From contig NZ_JACHLI010000008.1 in assembly GCF_014204515.1 (NCBI RefSeq), positions 124,001 through 188,000 on the forward strand: 64,000 nt of DNA, given 5' to 3'. Under the pieces are notes generated by a model. The model was given only the letters and a program-made list of their open reading frames with translations, was not told the DNA's origin and did not search any database. A program made the position numbers and the translations under genes. Shown here one piece after another: positions 55,664 through 63,108 of this stretch (positions within the stretch are counted from its first letter, which is position 1; every line of letters starts with the position of its first letter). Source of the stretch: Pseudomonas nitroreducens. Lineage in GTDB: Bacteria; Pseudomonadota; Gammaproteobacteria; Pseudomonadales; Pseudomonadaceae.

Positions 55664-55814
55664 GAGTCCTTCCTCCGCTCCACTGCACCGCGGCCGAGTC
55701 CATCGGCGCGCAAGTAACCGAATAAGGCCATGGCAGGCTTGTATCGGATGCTGCGAAGAAAGCTGCGAAGGGAGCAGAACAGGACTGGTAGCGCTTGTGT
55801 ATCAAAAAGCCAGC

Positions 55815-55828
55815 GACAATTTTCTGTC
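55815..55828 (-). promoter_or_regulatory. Weaker FleQ-box-like site upstream of the adhesin gene
   Basis: On the minus strand GACAGAAAATTGTC matches 10 of 14 positions of the FleQ consensus GTCAATAAATTGAC and keeps the GACA/TGTC dyad. It is about 150 bp before the adhesin start codon. This is a tentative call. Confidence 0.4.
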
Positions 55829-56089
55829 ATGCTGGCCACGCGTTTTCTTGTCCTTCTGCGGTGGTCCCCGCCCTAACTGCTACAAACCGTACCTGGCTTC
55901 GTGTGCAAGCGCCCTATCCGGCCCATACCCAGGAAACACGAGGGCTTGCAGGTTCAAACAATGTGCGGTTTTTCACATGACTCATAAGATTTTTTCCGAA
56001 TAACCCTTGTGAAAAATTCTTCTGAGGTTTTCGAAAAGTTGTTCTTAGCTCTGATGTTACAGGCGTGAAACGCTTGATAAGAGAAAAAA

Positions 56090-56103
56090 GCCAATAAATT
56101 GGC
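56090..56103 (+). promoter_or_regulatory. Putative FleQ box upstream of the TolC-like secretion gene
   Basis: GCCAATAAATTGGC matches 12 of 14 positions of the Pseudomonas FleQ box GTCAATAAATTGAC; the two mismatches are symmetric, so the dyad (GCCAAT/ATTGGC) is kept. It lies 42 bp before the start codon. FleQ controls lap and exopolysaccharide genes in response to c-di-GMP in other pseudomonads. Confidence 0.65.
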
Positions 56104-56144
56104 GATTCAAGGGCATCGAAGTACAGAACACCAGGAGCAAAGCC

Positions 56145-57503
56145 ATGCGCAGTCGTAACGCGGCACTATGGAGCGGTGTATTTTTGGCGGTGTCGGGGAC
56201 TCATGGGCAAGCCATGACGCTGACCGAAGCTATACAAAGCACGCTGCAGTACCACCCGGAAATCAGTCAGAGCGTGAACAGCCGCCTGACTGCGGATGAA
56301 GAACTCAAGTTTGCCAGGGGAGGATATCTGCCAACCGTCGATCTCGTGGCCGGTTACGGCCGGGAGAACACCGACAGCCCGACGACCCGCGCGTCAGGCA
56401 ACCACAACGATGAAACCTTGACCCGCGGCGACGCGGAAATCCGTCTGCGGCAGATGCTGTTCGACGGTTTCGGCACGCCCAACGAGGTCAAGCGCAACGA
56501 AGCCAACGTCAACTCCAAGGCCTTCCGTATCCTCGGCACCTCGGAGACCGCCGCCCTGCGCACCGTCGAGGTCTACCTCGAAGTACTGAAGCGTCGCGAG
56601 ATGGTGACCCTGGCGAAGAACAATCTGCAGGCCCACGAACGCATCGGCGACCAGATTCGCCTGCGCAGCGAGCGCGGCGTCGGCAGCACCGCCGACAACG
56701 ACCAGGCCATTGCCCGTCTGGCCCTGGCGCAGAACAACCTCTACACAGAAGAAGTCAACCTGGCCGACGCCGAGGCGAACTTCTACAGCGCCACCGGCAA
56801 GATGCCCGACCAGCTGGAGATGCCCTCCACGGTCAAGGCCGAAGTGCCGCCCGACCTGCTGGCTGCCCGCCAGGGCATGCTCAACGACAACCCGCTGCTG
56901 AAATCGGCGCAGGCCGACGTCAACGCCGCCGAGTCGCAGTACGAGGCCGCCAAGGCGCCCTTCTACCCGCGCTTCGACGCCGAGCTGGCCAAGGCCGCCA
57001 ACAACAACGTCGACGGTGACGAAGGCCACTACAACAGCTGGGAAGCCCAGGTGGTGATGCGCTACAACCTGTTCAACGGGATGCGCGACAAGGCCCACCT
57101 GAACGCCACCTCGCACCAGATCAACGAGGCCCAGGACGTGCGCAACAACGCACTGCGCCTGCTCAACGAGAACCTCTCGCTGGCCTGGGACGCGATGGAG
57201 AACTCGCGCAAGCAGACCCAGCCGGCCCGCGAGTACGCCGACTACACCCGCAAGGTACGCGAGGCCTACCAGCAGCAGTTCACCCTCGGCCAGCGCACCC
57301 TGCTCGACCTGCTGGACAGCGAGAACGAACTGTTCACCGCCAACCGCCGCTACACCGAAGTGCGCTACACCGAGGAATACTCGATGTACCGCGTGCTCGG
57401 CAGCATGGGTTCGCTGCTGCGCACCCAGCACGTGGTCGCACCCCACGAGTCGGTGGCGCTTTCGGATGTGAAGAACGAGGCACGCCTGCCTGACCTGAAA
57501 TAA
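56145..57503 (+). CDS. lapE: TolC-family outer membrane channel of the adhesin secretion system
   Basis: The product is 452 residues with a signal peptide (about 1-23, cleavage after GQA). The two-fold TolC repeat shows MTLTEAIQSTLQYHPEISQSVNSRLTADEELKFARGGYLPTVDLVAGYG and, in the second half, NPLLKSAQADVNAAESQYEAAKAPFYPRFD. The closing QFTLGQRTLLDLLDSENELFTANRRY is typical of T1SS outer-membrane components. The start has an AGGAG site 8 bases upstream. It is the first gene of the secretion operon, in the order outer membrane channel-ABC-adaptor as in lapEBC and bapBCD. Confidence 0.9.
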   Translation: MRSRNAALWSGVFLAVSGTHGQAMTLTEAIQSTLQYHPEISQSVNSRLTADEELKFARGGYLPTVDLVAGYGRENTDSPTTRASGNHNDETLTRGDAEIRLRQMLFDGFGTPNEVKRNEANVNSKAFRILGTSETAALRTVEVYLEVLKRREMVTLAKNNLQAHERIGDQIRLRSERGVGSTADNDQAIARLALAQNNLYTEEVNLADAEANFYSATGKMPDQLEMPSTVKAEVPPDLLAARQGMLNDNPLLKSAQADVNAAESQYEAAKAPFYPRFDAELAKAANNNVDGDEGHYNSWEAQVVMRYNLFNGMRDKAHLNATSHQINEAQDVRNNALRLLNENLSLAWDAMENSRKQTQPAREYADYTRKVREAYQQQFTLGQRTLLDLLDSENELFTANRRYTEVRYTEEYSMYRVLGSMGSLLRTQHVVAPHESVALSDVKNEARLPDLK

Positions 57504-57675
57504 GAAAGTCGCTCGCGGCCGCCATCCTGCCCCGCGCCTCCCGGTGTCGGGGCGATGGCCGTGAAGCGATACGACAGGGCACGGAAAATCCAGCGTCCGG
57601 CGCAGACCGGCGGGCACCTGCGGGTGCTCGCCGGGGACGTCCGGCGCGGAGCGTCCCGGCCCGGGAGGAAGTAGC

Positions 57676-59844
57676 GTGACCATGATCATCCAGGAGCGCG
57701 GCGCACCCGCGCCGGGCGATCCGCGCCTGAGCCATGACGATCCCCTGCTCGACGGACTGCTGATCCTCTGCCGCCTGCACGGCTGCGCGGTCAGCCGCAA
57801 CAGCCTGGCCGCCGGCCTGCCGCTGCCCGACCAGCGCCTCTCCGCCAGCCTGCTGCCGCGTGCCGCGGCCCGCGCCGGGCTGCAGGGGCGCCTGCTGCGC
57901 CGCGAGCTGAAAAGCATCTCCAGCCTCAACCTGCCAGTCCTGCTGCTGCTCAACGACGGCCGCAGCGCCGTGCTGCGCCAATGGCGCGACGACGGCCAGG
58001 CGCTGATCCTGCCCTGCGAGACCGATGGCGGCGAACAGGCCGTCAGCGCCGAAGAGCTTGCCGCCCAGTACAGCGGCCAGGCCCTGTTCGCCCGCCCACG
58101 CCACGAACTGGAAGCAGCGCGCAAGCCGCTGGTACCGCGCGTCGAGGCCTGGTTCCGCGACACCCTCAAGCTGTCGCGCTGGCTCTACACCGACGCCCTG
58201 GTCGCCAGCCTGCTGATCAACCTGCTGGGCATGCTGGTGCCGCTGTTCGTCATGCAGACCTACGACCGCGTGGTGCCCAACCAGGCGCTGTCGACCCTCT
58301 GGGTGCTGGCCGCCGGCCTGCTGCTGGGGACCATGTTCGAGCTGCTGCTGCGGGTGCTGCGCTCCAACCTGCTGGACATGGCCGGCAAGAAGACCGACGT
58401 GGTGCTCTCCGCCACCCTGTTCGAACGCATCACCGGCATGTCGCTCAAGGCCAAGCCGGAAACCGTCGGCGGCTTCGCCCAGAGCATCCATGACTTCCAG
58501 GGCCTGCGCGAATTCCTCACCGCGCTGACCCTGACCAGCCTGATCGACCTGCCCTTCTCGATCCTGATGATCCTGGTCATCGGCCTGCTCGGCGGCTGGC
58601 TGGTGGCCGTGCCGCTGCTGGCCTTCCCGATCACCATCGTGTTCGCCCTGATCATCCAGAGCCGCCTGCGCGACACCGTGCAGAAGAGCCTGACCCTGGG
58701 CGCCGAACGCCAGGCCCTGCTGATCGAGACCCTCGGCGGCCTGGAAACCCTCAAGGCCTGCGGCGCCGAAAGCGAGCGCCAGTACCGCTGGGAATCCACC
58801 CACGGCGCCCTGGCGCGGCTCGACAACCACGCGCGCTTCCTCTCTGCCCTGGCCACCAACGGCACCCTGTTCCTCCAGCAGTTCGCCGGCCTGGCAATGA
58901 TCTGCGCGGGGGTCTACAGCATCCTCGACGGCAACCTCAGCGTCGGTGCGCTGGTCGCCAGCTACATGCTCAACAGCCGCGTGCTCGCCCCGCTGGGGCA
59001 GATCGCCGGGCTGATCACCCGCTACCAGCAGGCGCGCCTGACCATGAAGAGCACCGACGCGCTGATGGAGCTGCCGCAGGAGCGCCAGGCCCGCCAGCGC
59101 CCGCTGGAACGCACCCAGCTGCACGGCGCGCTGGAAGTGCGCCAGCTGAGCTTCAGCTATCCCGAGCAGACCATCCCCGCGCTCAACCACATCAGCCTGC
59201 GCCTGGCCCCCGGCGAGAAGATCGGCATCATCGGCAAGAGCGGCTCGGGCAAGAGCACCTTCGGCCGCCTGCTGATGGGCTTCTACCACCCCGAGGAAGG
59301 GCAGATCCTGCTCGACGGCCTGGACCTGCGGCAGATCGACGTTTCCGACCTGCGCCAGCAGATCGGCTACGTCGCCCATGACCTGCCGCTGCTGGCCGGC
59401 AGCCTGCGCGACAACCTGACCCTGGGCGCGCGCTACGTCAGCGATGCGCGGATGCTCGAAGTGGCCGAGCTGACCGGCGTCAGCGAACTGGCCCGGCAGC
59501 ATCCGGCGGGCTTCGACCGCCCGGTGGGCGAGCGCGGCCAACTGCTCTCCGGCGGCCAGCGCCAGGCCGTGCTGATGGCCCGCGCACTGCTGCTCGACCC
59601 GCCGATCCTGCTGCTGGACGAACCCACCAGCGCCATGGACAACAGCAGCGAGGAAGTCCTGCGCAAGCGCCTGCACGAGGCCTGCCGCGATAAGACCCTG
59701 CTGCTGGTCACCCACCGCACCTCGATGCTCAGCCTGGTCGACCGCCTGCTGGTGCTCGACAGCGGCCGCATCGTCGCCGACGGCCCGAAAGACGCGGTCA
59801 TCGAAGCATTGCGCAAGGGCCACGTCGGCCCGGCAGCGGGGTAA
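57676..59844 (+). CDS. lapB: Type I secretion ABC exporter with C39-like domain
   Basis: The product has 722 residues. An N-terminal peptidase-C39-like domain (about 15-140) has no Cys in the usual catalytic context (LILCRLHGCAVSRNSLAAGLP) and is probably a substrate-binding rather than a cleaving domain, as in LapB and HlyB. Membrane helices occupy about 160-430. The ATPase has Walker A IGKSGSGKST, signature LLSGGQRQAVLMARAL and Walker B ILLLDEPTSAMD. It energises export of the adhesin. The GTG start at 57676 has GGAGG 8 bases upstream; an ATG two codons later is an alternative. The gap to the adaptor gene is 5 bp. Confidence 0.93.
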   Translation: MTMIIQERGAPAPGDPRLSHDDPLLDGLLILCRLHGCAVSRNSLAAGLPLPDQRLSASLLPRAAARAGLQGRLLRRELKSISSLNLPVLLLLNDGRSAVLRQWRDDGQALILPCETDGGEQAVSAEELAAQYSGQALFARPRHELEAARKPLVPRVEAWFRDTLKLSRWLYTDALVASLLINLLGMLVPLFVMQTYDRVVPNQALSTLWVLAAGLLLGTMFELLLRVLRSNLLDMAGKKTDVVLSATLFERITGMSLKAKPETVGGFAQSIHDFQGLREFLTALTLTSLIDLPFSILMILVIGLLGGWLVAVPLLAFPITIVFALIIQSRLRDTVQKSLTLGAERQALLIETLGGLETLKACGAESERQYRWESTHGALARLDNHARFLSALATNGTLFLQQFAGLAMICAGVYSILDGNLSVGALVASYMLNSRVLAPLGQIAGLITRYQQARLTMKSTDALMELPQERQARQRPLERTQLHGALEVRQLSFSYPEQTIPALNHISLRLAPGEKIGIIGKSGSGKSTFGRLLMGFYHPEEGQILLDGLDLRQIDVSDLRQQIGYVAHDLPLLAGSLRDNLTLGARYVSDARMLEVAELTGVSELARQHPAGFDRPVGERGQLLSGGQRQAVLMARALLLDPPILLLDEPTSAMDNSSEEVLRKRLHEACRDKTLLLVTHRTSMLSLVDRLLVLDSGRIVADGPKDAVIEALRKGHVGPAAG

Positions 59845-59849
59845 TCGCC

Positions 59850-61202
59850 ATGCAGTTCTCCCAATCGATCCGTGGCTACATCTGCGGCAGCGGCGCCCGC
59901 GACACCGAGTTCATGCCCGAGGTGCAGGGCACCCTGCTGGAAGACTCGCCCAACGCCACCCGCATCACCCTCTGGGCGGCCCTGGCGCTGCTGGTGGTGG
60001 CGGTAACCTGGGCCTACTTCGCCGACATCGAGGAAGTCACCAAGGGCGAAGGCAAGGCCATCCCCTCTTCCAAGGTGCAGACCATCCAGAACCTGGAAGG
60101 CGGCATCGTCTCGGAAATCTTCGTCCGCGAAGGCCAGGTGGTGGACAAGGGCCAGCCGCTGCTGCGCCTGGACGACACCCGCTTCACCTCCAACAAGGGC
60201 GAGACCGAGGCCGACCGCAACTCCCTGGAAGCCCGCGTCGAACGCCTCAGCGCAGAAGCCGACGGCCGCGCCCCGGCCTTCACCGATGACCTGAAGAAGG
60301 ACGCGCCGCAGGTGGTGGAAGACCAGCTGGCGCTCTACCAGACCCGCATGCAACGGCAGAACAGCGAGCTGAACATCCTCCAGGAACAGCTGCGGCAGAA
60401 AGGCCAGGAACTCCAGGAATTCCGCGCCAAGGTCCAGCAGTACCGCTCCAGCCTCGGGCTGGTGCAGCAGGAGATCAACATGTCCGAGCCGCTGGTGAAG
60501 GCCGGCGCGGTGTCCCCGGTGGAGCTGCTGCGCCTGCGCCGCAGCGCCGTGGAGATCAGCGGCGACCTCAACGCCACCAACCTCGCCATCCCGCGCGCCG
60601 AGGCGGCGGTGAACGAAATCCAGCGCAAAGTCGAGGAATCCAAGCTGGGCTTTCGCAGCGACGCGTTGAAGGAACTCAACGACGTACGCACCGACCTCAA
60701 CAAGCTCACCGCCACCAGCCGCGCCATCGACGACAAGGTCAACCGTACCCTGGTGGTCGCGCCGCTGCGCGGCATCGTCAAGCAGCTCAAGGTCAACACC
60801 ATCGGCGGCGTGGTGCAGCCGGGCAGCGACATGGTAGAAATCGTCCCGCTGGAGGACAACCTGCTGGTGGAAGCCCGCGTACGCCCGCAGGACATCGCCT
60901 TCCTCCACCCGGGGCAAAGCGCCACGGTGAAGTTCACCGCCTACGACTACACCATCTACGGCGGGCTCAAGGCCAAGCTGGAGCTGATCAGCGCCGACAC
61001 CATCACCGACGACAAGGGCAACAGCTTCTACCTGATCCAGGTGCGCACCGACAAGAACCACCTGGGCACCGACGCCAAGCCCCTGCTGATCATCCCCGGC
61101 ATGGTGGCGACGGTGGACATCATCACCGGCGAGAAGAGCGTGCTGGACTACATCCTCAAGCCGGTGCTGAAGGCGCGGTGGGAGGCTTTGCGGGAGCGCT
61201 GA
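59850..61202 (+). CDS. lapC: HlyD-family membrane fusion protein of the adhesin secretion system
   Basis: The product has 450 residues. A short cytoplasmic N terminus precedes one membrane helix (about 34-54, ITLWAALALLVVAVTWAYFADI). A lipoyl-like half-motif (QNLEGGIVSEIFVREGQVVDKGQPLLRLDDTRF), a long coiled-coil region (about 110-290) and the C-terminal beta-barrel with VKQLKVNTIGGVVQPGSDMVEIVPLEDNLLVEARVRPQDIAFLHPGQSA follow. The end is the family-typical GEKSVLDYILKPVLKARWEALRER. It bridges the ABC exporter and the TolC-like channel. Confidence 0.92.
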   Translation: MQFSQSIRGYICGSGARDTEFMPEVQGTLLEDSPNATRITLWAALALLVVAVTWAYFADIEEVTKGEGKAIPSSKVQTIQNLEGGIVSEIFVREGQVVDKGQPLLRLDDTRFTSNKGETEADRNSLEARVERLSAEADGRAPAFTDDLKKDAPQVVEDQLALYQTRMQRQNSELNILQEQLRQKGQELQEFRAKVQQYRSSLGLVQQEINMSEPLVKAGAVSPVELLRLRRSAVEISGDLNATNLAIPRAEAAVNEIQRKVEESKLGFRSDALKELNDVRTDLNKLTATSRAIDDKVNRTLVVAPLRGIVKQLKVNTIGGVVQPGSDMVEIVPLEDNLLVEARVRPQDIAFLHPGQSATVKFTAYDYTIYGGLKAKLELISADTITDDKGNSFYLIQVRTDKNHLGTDAKPLLIIPGMVATVDIITGEKSVLDYILKPVLKARWEALRER

Positions 61203-61233
61203 GTTTTTCGGCAAGCCCCGCAGCTGGGGTTTG

Positions 61234-61386
61234 CCCTCACCCCAGCCCTCTCCCAGAGGGAGAGGGGGCAGTCTGTGCCGCCGGCAAGGATGCTCCTCCC
61301 TGTGCCCAAGGTATCCGGCAAACTCCGTTGAAGCGCTTTACTCCGGACGGTCCCCTCTCCCTCTGGGAGAGGGTTAGGGTGAGGGG
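61234..61386. repeat. Paired CCCTCACCCCAGCCCTCTCCC-type inverted repeats
   Basis: Forward copy at 61234-61268 and reverse copy at about 61351-61386, facing each other like a REPIN. They lie downstream of the adaptor gene and before soxR, and may act as a bidirectional transcription barrier. The remaining 61387-61435 holds nothing evident. Confidence 0.75.
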
Positions 61387-61435
61387 CTCTTCAACTCTTC
61401 AGCGCTTACGCTGTGAACACTTGAACCATCCCAGC

Positions 61436-61894
61436 TCACTCCCCCCGCCAATGCGCCCCCGGCCCCTCCTCCGCCAACCGGTCCCCCGGATTGCGCAGCG
61501 GGCAGGCCTCCATCGACAGGCAGCCGCAACCGATACAGCCATCGAGCTGATCGCGCAGCAGCAGCAACTTCTCGATGCGCTCGTTCAGGTCATCCCGCCA
61601 GCGCGCCGACAGTCGCGCCCAGTCGGCCGCCGTCGGGTTGTGCCCGCTGGGCAATGAGCCCAGCGCCTCGGCGATCTCGCCCAGGGGGATGCCGACCCGC
61701 TGCGCGACCTTGATCACCGCCACCCGGCGCAAGGTGTCGCGCGAATAGCGGCGCTGGTTGCCGGCATTGCGCGTGCTGCCGATCAGCCCCTTGGCTTCGT
61801 AGAAGTGCAGAGCGGACACCGCCACACCAGCGCGCTTGGCCAGTTCGCCGACGCTCAGGTCGCGGTGCAGGGAGCAGGAGGAAGTTTTCTTCAT
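61436..61894 (-). CDS. soxR: Redox-sensitive transcriptional regulator SoxR
   Basis: A 152-residue MerR-family protein. The winged helix at about 12-80 shows LSVGELAKRAGVAVSALHFYEAKGLIGSTRNAGNQRRYSRDTLRRV. It is followed by the dimer helix and the [2Fe-2S] binding cluster with four cysteines in CIGCGCLSMEAC (about 118-129), the SoxR signature. In pseudomonads SoxR responds to redox-cycling compounds and activates a few efflux and monooxygenase genes directly. It is divergent from a monooxygenase gene with a SoxR box in the 74-bp gap. Confidence 0.96.
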   Translation of the reverse strand: MKKTSSCSLHRDLSVGELAKRAGVAVSALHFYEAKGLIGSTRNAGNQRRYSRDTLRRVAVIKVAQRVGIPLGEIAEALGSLPSGHNPTAADWARLSARWRDDLNERIEKLLLLRDQLDGCIGCGCLSMEACPLRNPGDRLAEEGPGAHWRGE

Positions 61895-61900
61895 GGGCTA

Positions 61901-61931
61901 TTGACCTCAACTTAAGTTGAGGTTTTACCCT
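61901..61931 (+). promoter_or_regulatory. SoxR-controlled promoter with overlapping SoxR box
   Basis: A -35 element TTGACC (61901-61906) and a -10 element TACCCT (61926-61931) are separated by 19 bp, the over-long spacing typical of MerR-family promoters. A perfect 20-base palindrome with arms ACCTCAACTT / AAGTTGAGGT (61904-61923) lies between them. It would drive the monooxygenase gene and may also repress soxR. Confidence 0.85.
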
Positions 61932-61968
61932 CGCCAGGCATTCGGTTCAAGACAGGGAGCCCAGGAAC

Positions 61969-62328
61969 ATGACCCAACCCGCCCCGATCACCGCTCAGGC
62001 CTGCGTGGACAACCCGCACTTCATCCTGCAGATCGAGATCGACGTGACACCCCAACAACGCCCGCACATCGCCGCCCGCCTGTGCGATTACCTGACGCAC
62101 CTGCAGGAGCTGTTCTACCGGCGCCCCGGCTACCTCGCCAGCGAACTGCACGCCGAAGGCGAACCGCAGCGCCTGGTCGGCCGCCTGCACTGGCGCCGCC
62201 AGGAAGACTGGGAAGCCGCCTGGGACTGCCGCCAGACCGCCAGCGACCTGTTCGCCGACAGCCTGCTCAAGCTGGGCGCGCGGAGCATCCGCTTCGGCAG
62301 CGGCGAGACCGAGCACAACCCAGCGTAA
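61969..62328 (+). CDS. Antibiotic biosynthesis monooxygenase (ABM)-like protein, SoxR target
   Basis: This 119-residue protein has NPHFILQIEIDVTPQQRPHIAARLCDYLTHLQELFYRRPGYLASELHAEGEPQRLVGRLHWRRQEDWEAAWDC, a ferredoxin-like alpha/beta fold with the pattern of ABM-family quinone or quinol monooxygenases. It is likely a small cofactor-free oxygenase acting on quinone-type toxins. It follows directly after the SoxR box, and an equivalent gene is part of the small SoxR regulon of P. aeruginosa (the gene adjacent to soxR). Substrate unknown. Confidence 0.8.
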   Translation: MTQPAPITAQACVDNPHFILQIEIDVTPQQRPHIAARLCDYLTHLQELFYRRPGYLASELHAEGEPQRLVGRLHWRRQEDWEAAWDCRQTASDLFADSLLKLGARSIRFGSGETEHNPA

Positions 62329-62405
62329 TGCCAGTTAACCGCCGCCCTTGCAGGAGTCCACCCGACAAGGACTCGACTCCACTCAAAGGCTGGGGCTGGC
62401 ACCTT

Positions 62406-62487
62406 GTAGGATGGGTGGAGCTTGCGATACCCATCAGGGCTCGCTGGACGGCTGCGATGGGTATCGCTTCGCTCCACGCCATCCTAC
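62406..62487. repeat. REPIN-like inverted repeat, GTAGGATGGGTGGAGC family
   Basis: Left arm GTAGGATGGGTGGAGCTTGC followed by GATACCCATC; right arm GATGGGTATCGCTTCGCTCC ending in CCATCCTAC. It lies between the convergent monooxygenase and acetyltransferase genes. A sister copy is at 40546-40631. Confidence 0.85.
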
Positions 62488-62495
62488 AAACGCGT

Positions 62496-62930
62496 TTACG
62501 CCAGGCTCATGTGCAGCAGCGGAAACGGCCGCCCTTCCCCATCGGTGGGCGAACGCCCGGTCTGGATGAAGCCGTAGTGCAGATAAAAACCTACCGCCTG
62601 AGGATTCTGTTCGTTGACGTCGACACTCAAGGTTCCGCGCGCTTCGCGCACGAAGTCCAGTAGCGCGCGGCCAAGGCCGCGCCCCCGACAGTCCGGATCG
62701 ATGAAGAGCATTTCCACATGGGCGTCGTTGAGCCCGATGAAACCCAGCGGGCGATCGTCATCGTCCACCGCCACCCACACCTCGACGGCAGGCAGGTAGA
62801 GGTCACGGACCTGGGGCAGCAGGTCGTCGATATCCGACGCCTGGAGGAAGTGGTGGGTCGCGCGTACGGCGCCCAGCCAGATAGCGAGCAGCCGCGGATT
62901 GTCCGCAGCGATGCGTTGGCGAATGAGCAT
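62496..62930 (-). CDS. YjaB-like GNAT acetyltransferase
   Basis: This 144-residue GNAT protein resembles E. coli YjaB throughout. It has LLAIWLGAVRATHHFLQASDI near the start, VWVAVDDDDRPLGFIGL, the acetyl-CoA loop LFIDPDCRGRGLGRALLDFV (motif A, R-G-R-G-L-G), and VDVNEQNPQAVGFYLHYGFIQTGRSPTDGEGRPFPLLHM. The acceptor substrate is unknown. The start at 62930 has AGGA 8 bases upstream. The longer upstream reading frame is not coding; it overlaps the ABC-F gene. Confidence 0.88.
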   Translation of the reverse strand: MLIRQRIAADNPRLLAIWLGAVRATHHFLQASDIDDLLPQVRDLYLPAVEVWVAVDDDDRPLGFIGLNDAHVEMLFIDPDCRGRGLGRALLDFVREARGTLSVDVNEQNPQAVGFYLHYGFIQTGRSPTDGEGRPFPLLHMSLA

Positions 62931-63108
62931 GAATTCATCCTGATTCAGCAGATCACAAAGGGATAGCGCGCCACGCAAAGTGACGGCCGTTGGAGCGTCG
63001 GCAGCATGAATGTCCGCTTCGCGAATCAACGCCTGGGCGGAGCACGGCAGAGGCAGCCGGAAAGAGAGGGAGGTCGATCCTACCCAGCCCTTCCCGGCCG
63101 GTAAAGCC

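Larger units (their letters stand above)
55664..56144. promoter_or_regulatory. Divergent regulatory region of the adhesin and its secretion operon
   Basis: These 481 bases are clearly AT-richer than the rest of the window, especially 55790-56120 (runs such as GATTTTTTCCG, GTGAAAAATTC and GAGAAAAAAG). They must hold the promoters for the adhesin (leftward) and the TolC-like gene (rightward). Two FleQ-box-like sites are listed separately. No gene is supported here. Confidence 0.7.

Noticed and set aside
46793..55717. A 2974-codon open frame on the plus strand
   Set aside because: It is exactly antisense and in codon register with the adhesin gene, is rich in Val/Gly/Ala/Asp/Gln without domains, and is explained by missing TTA/CTA/TCA codons in the real gene.
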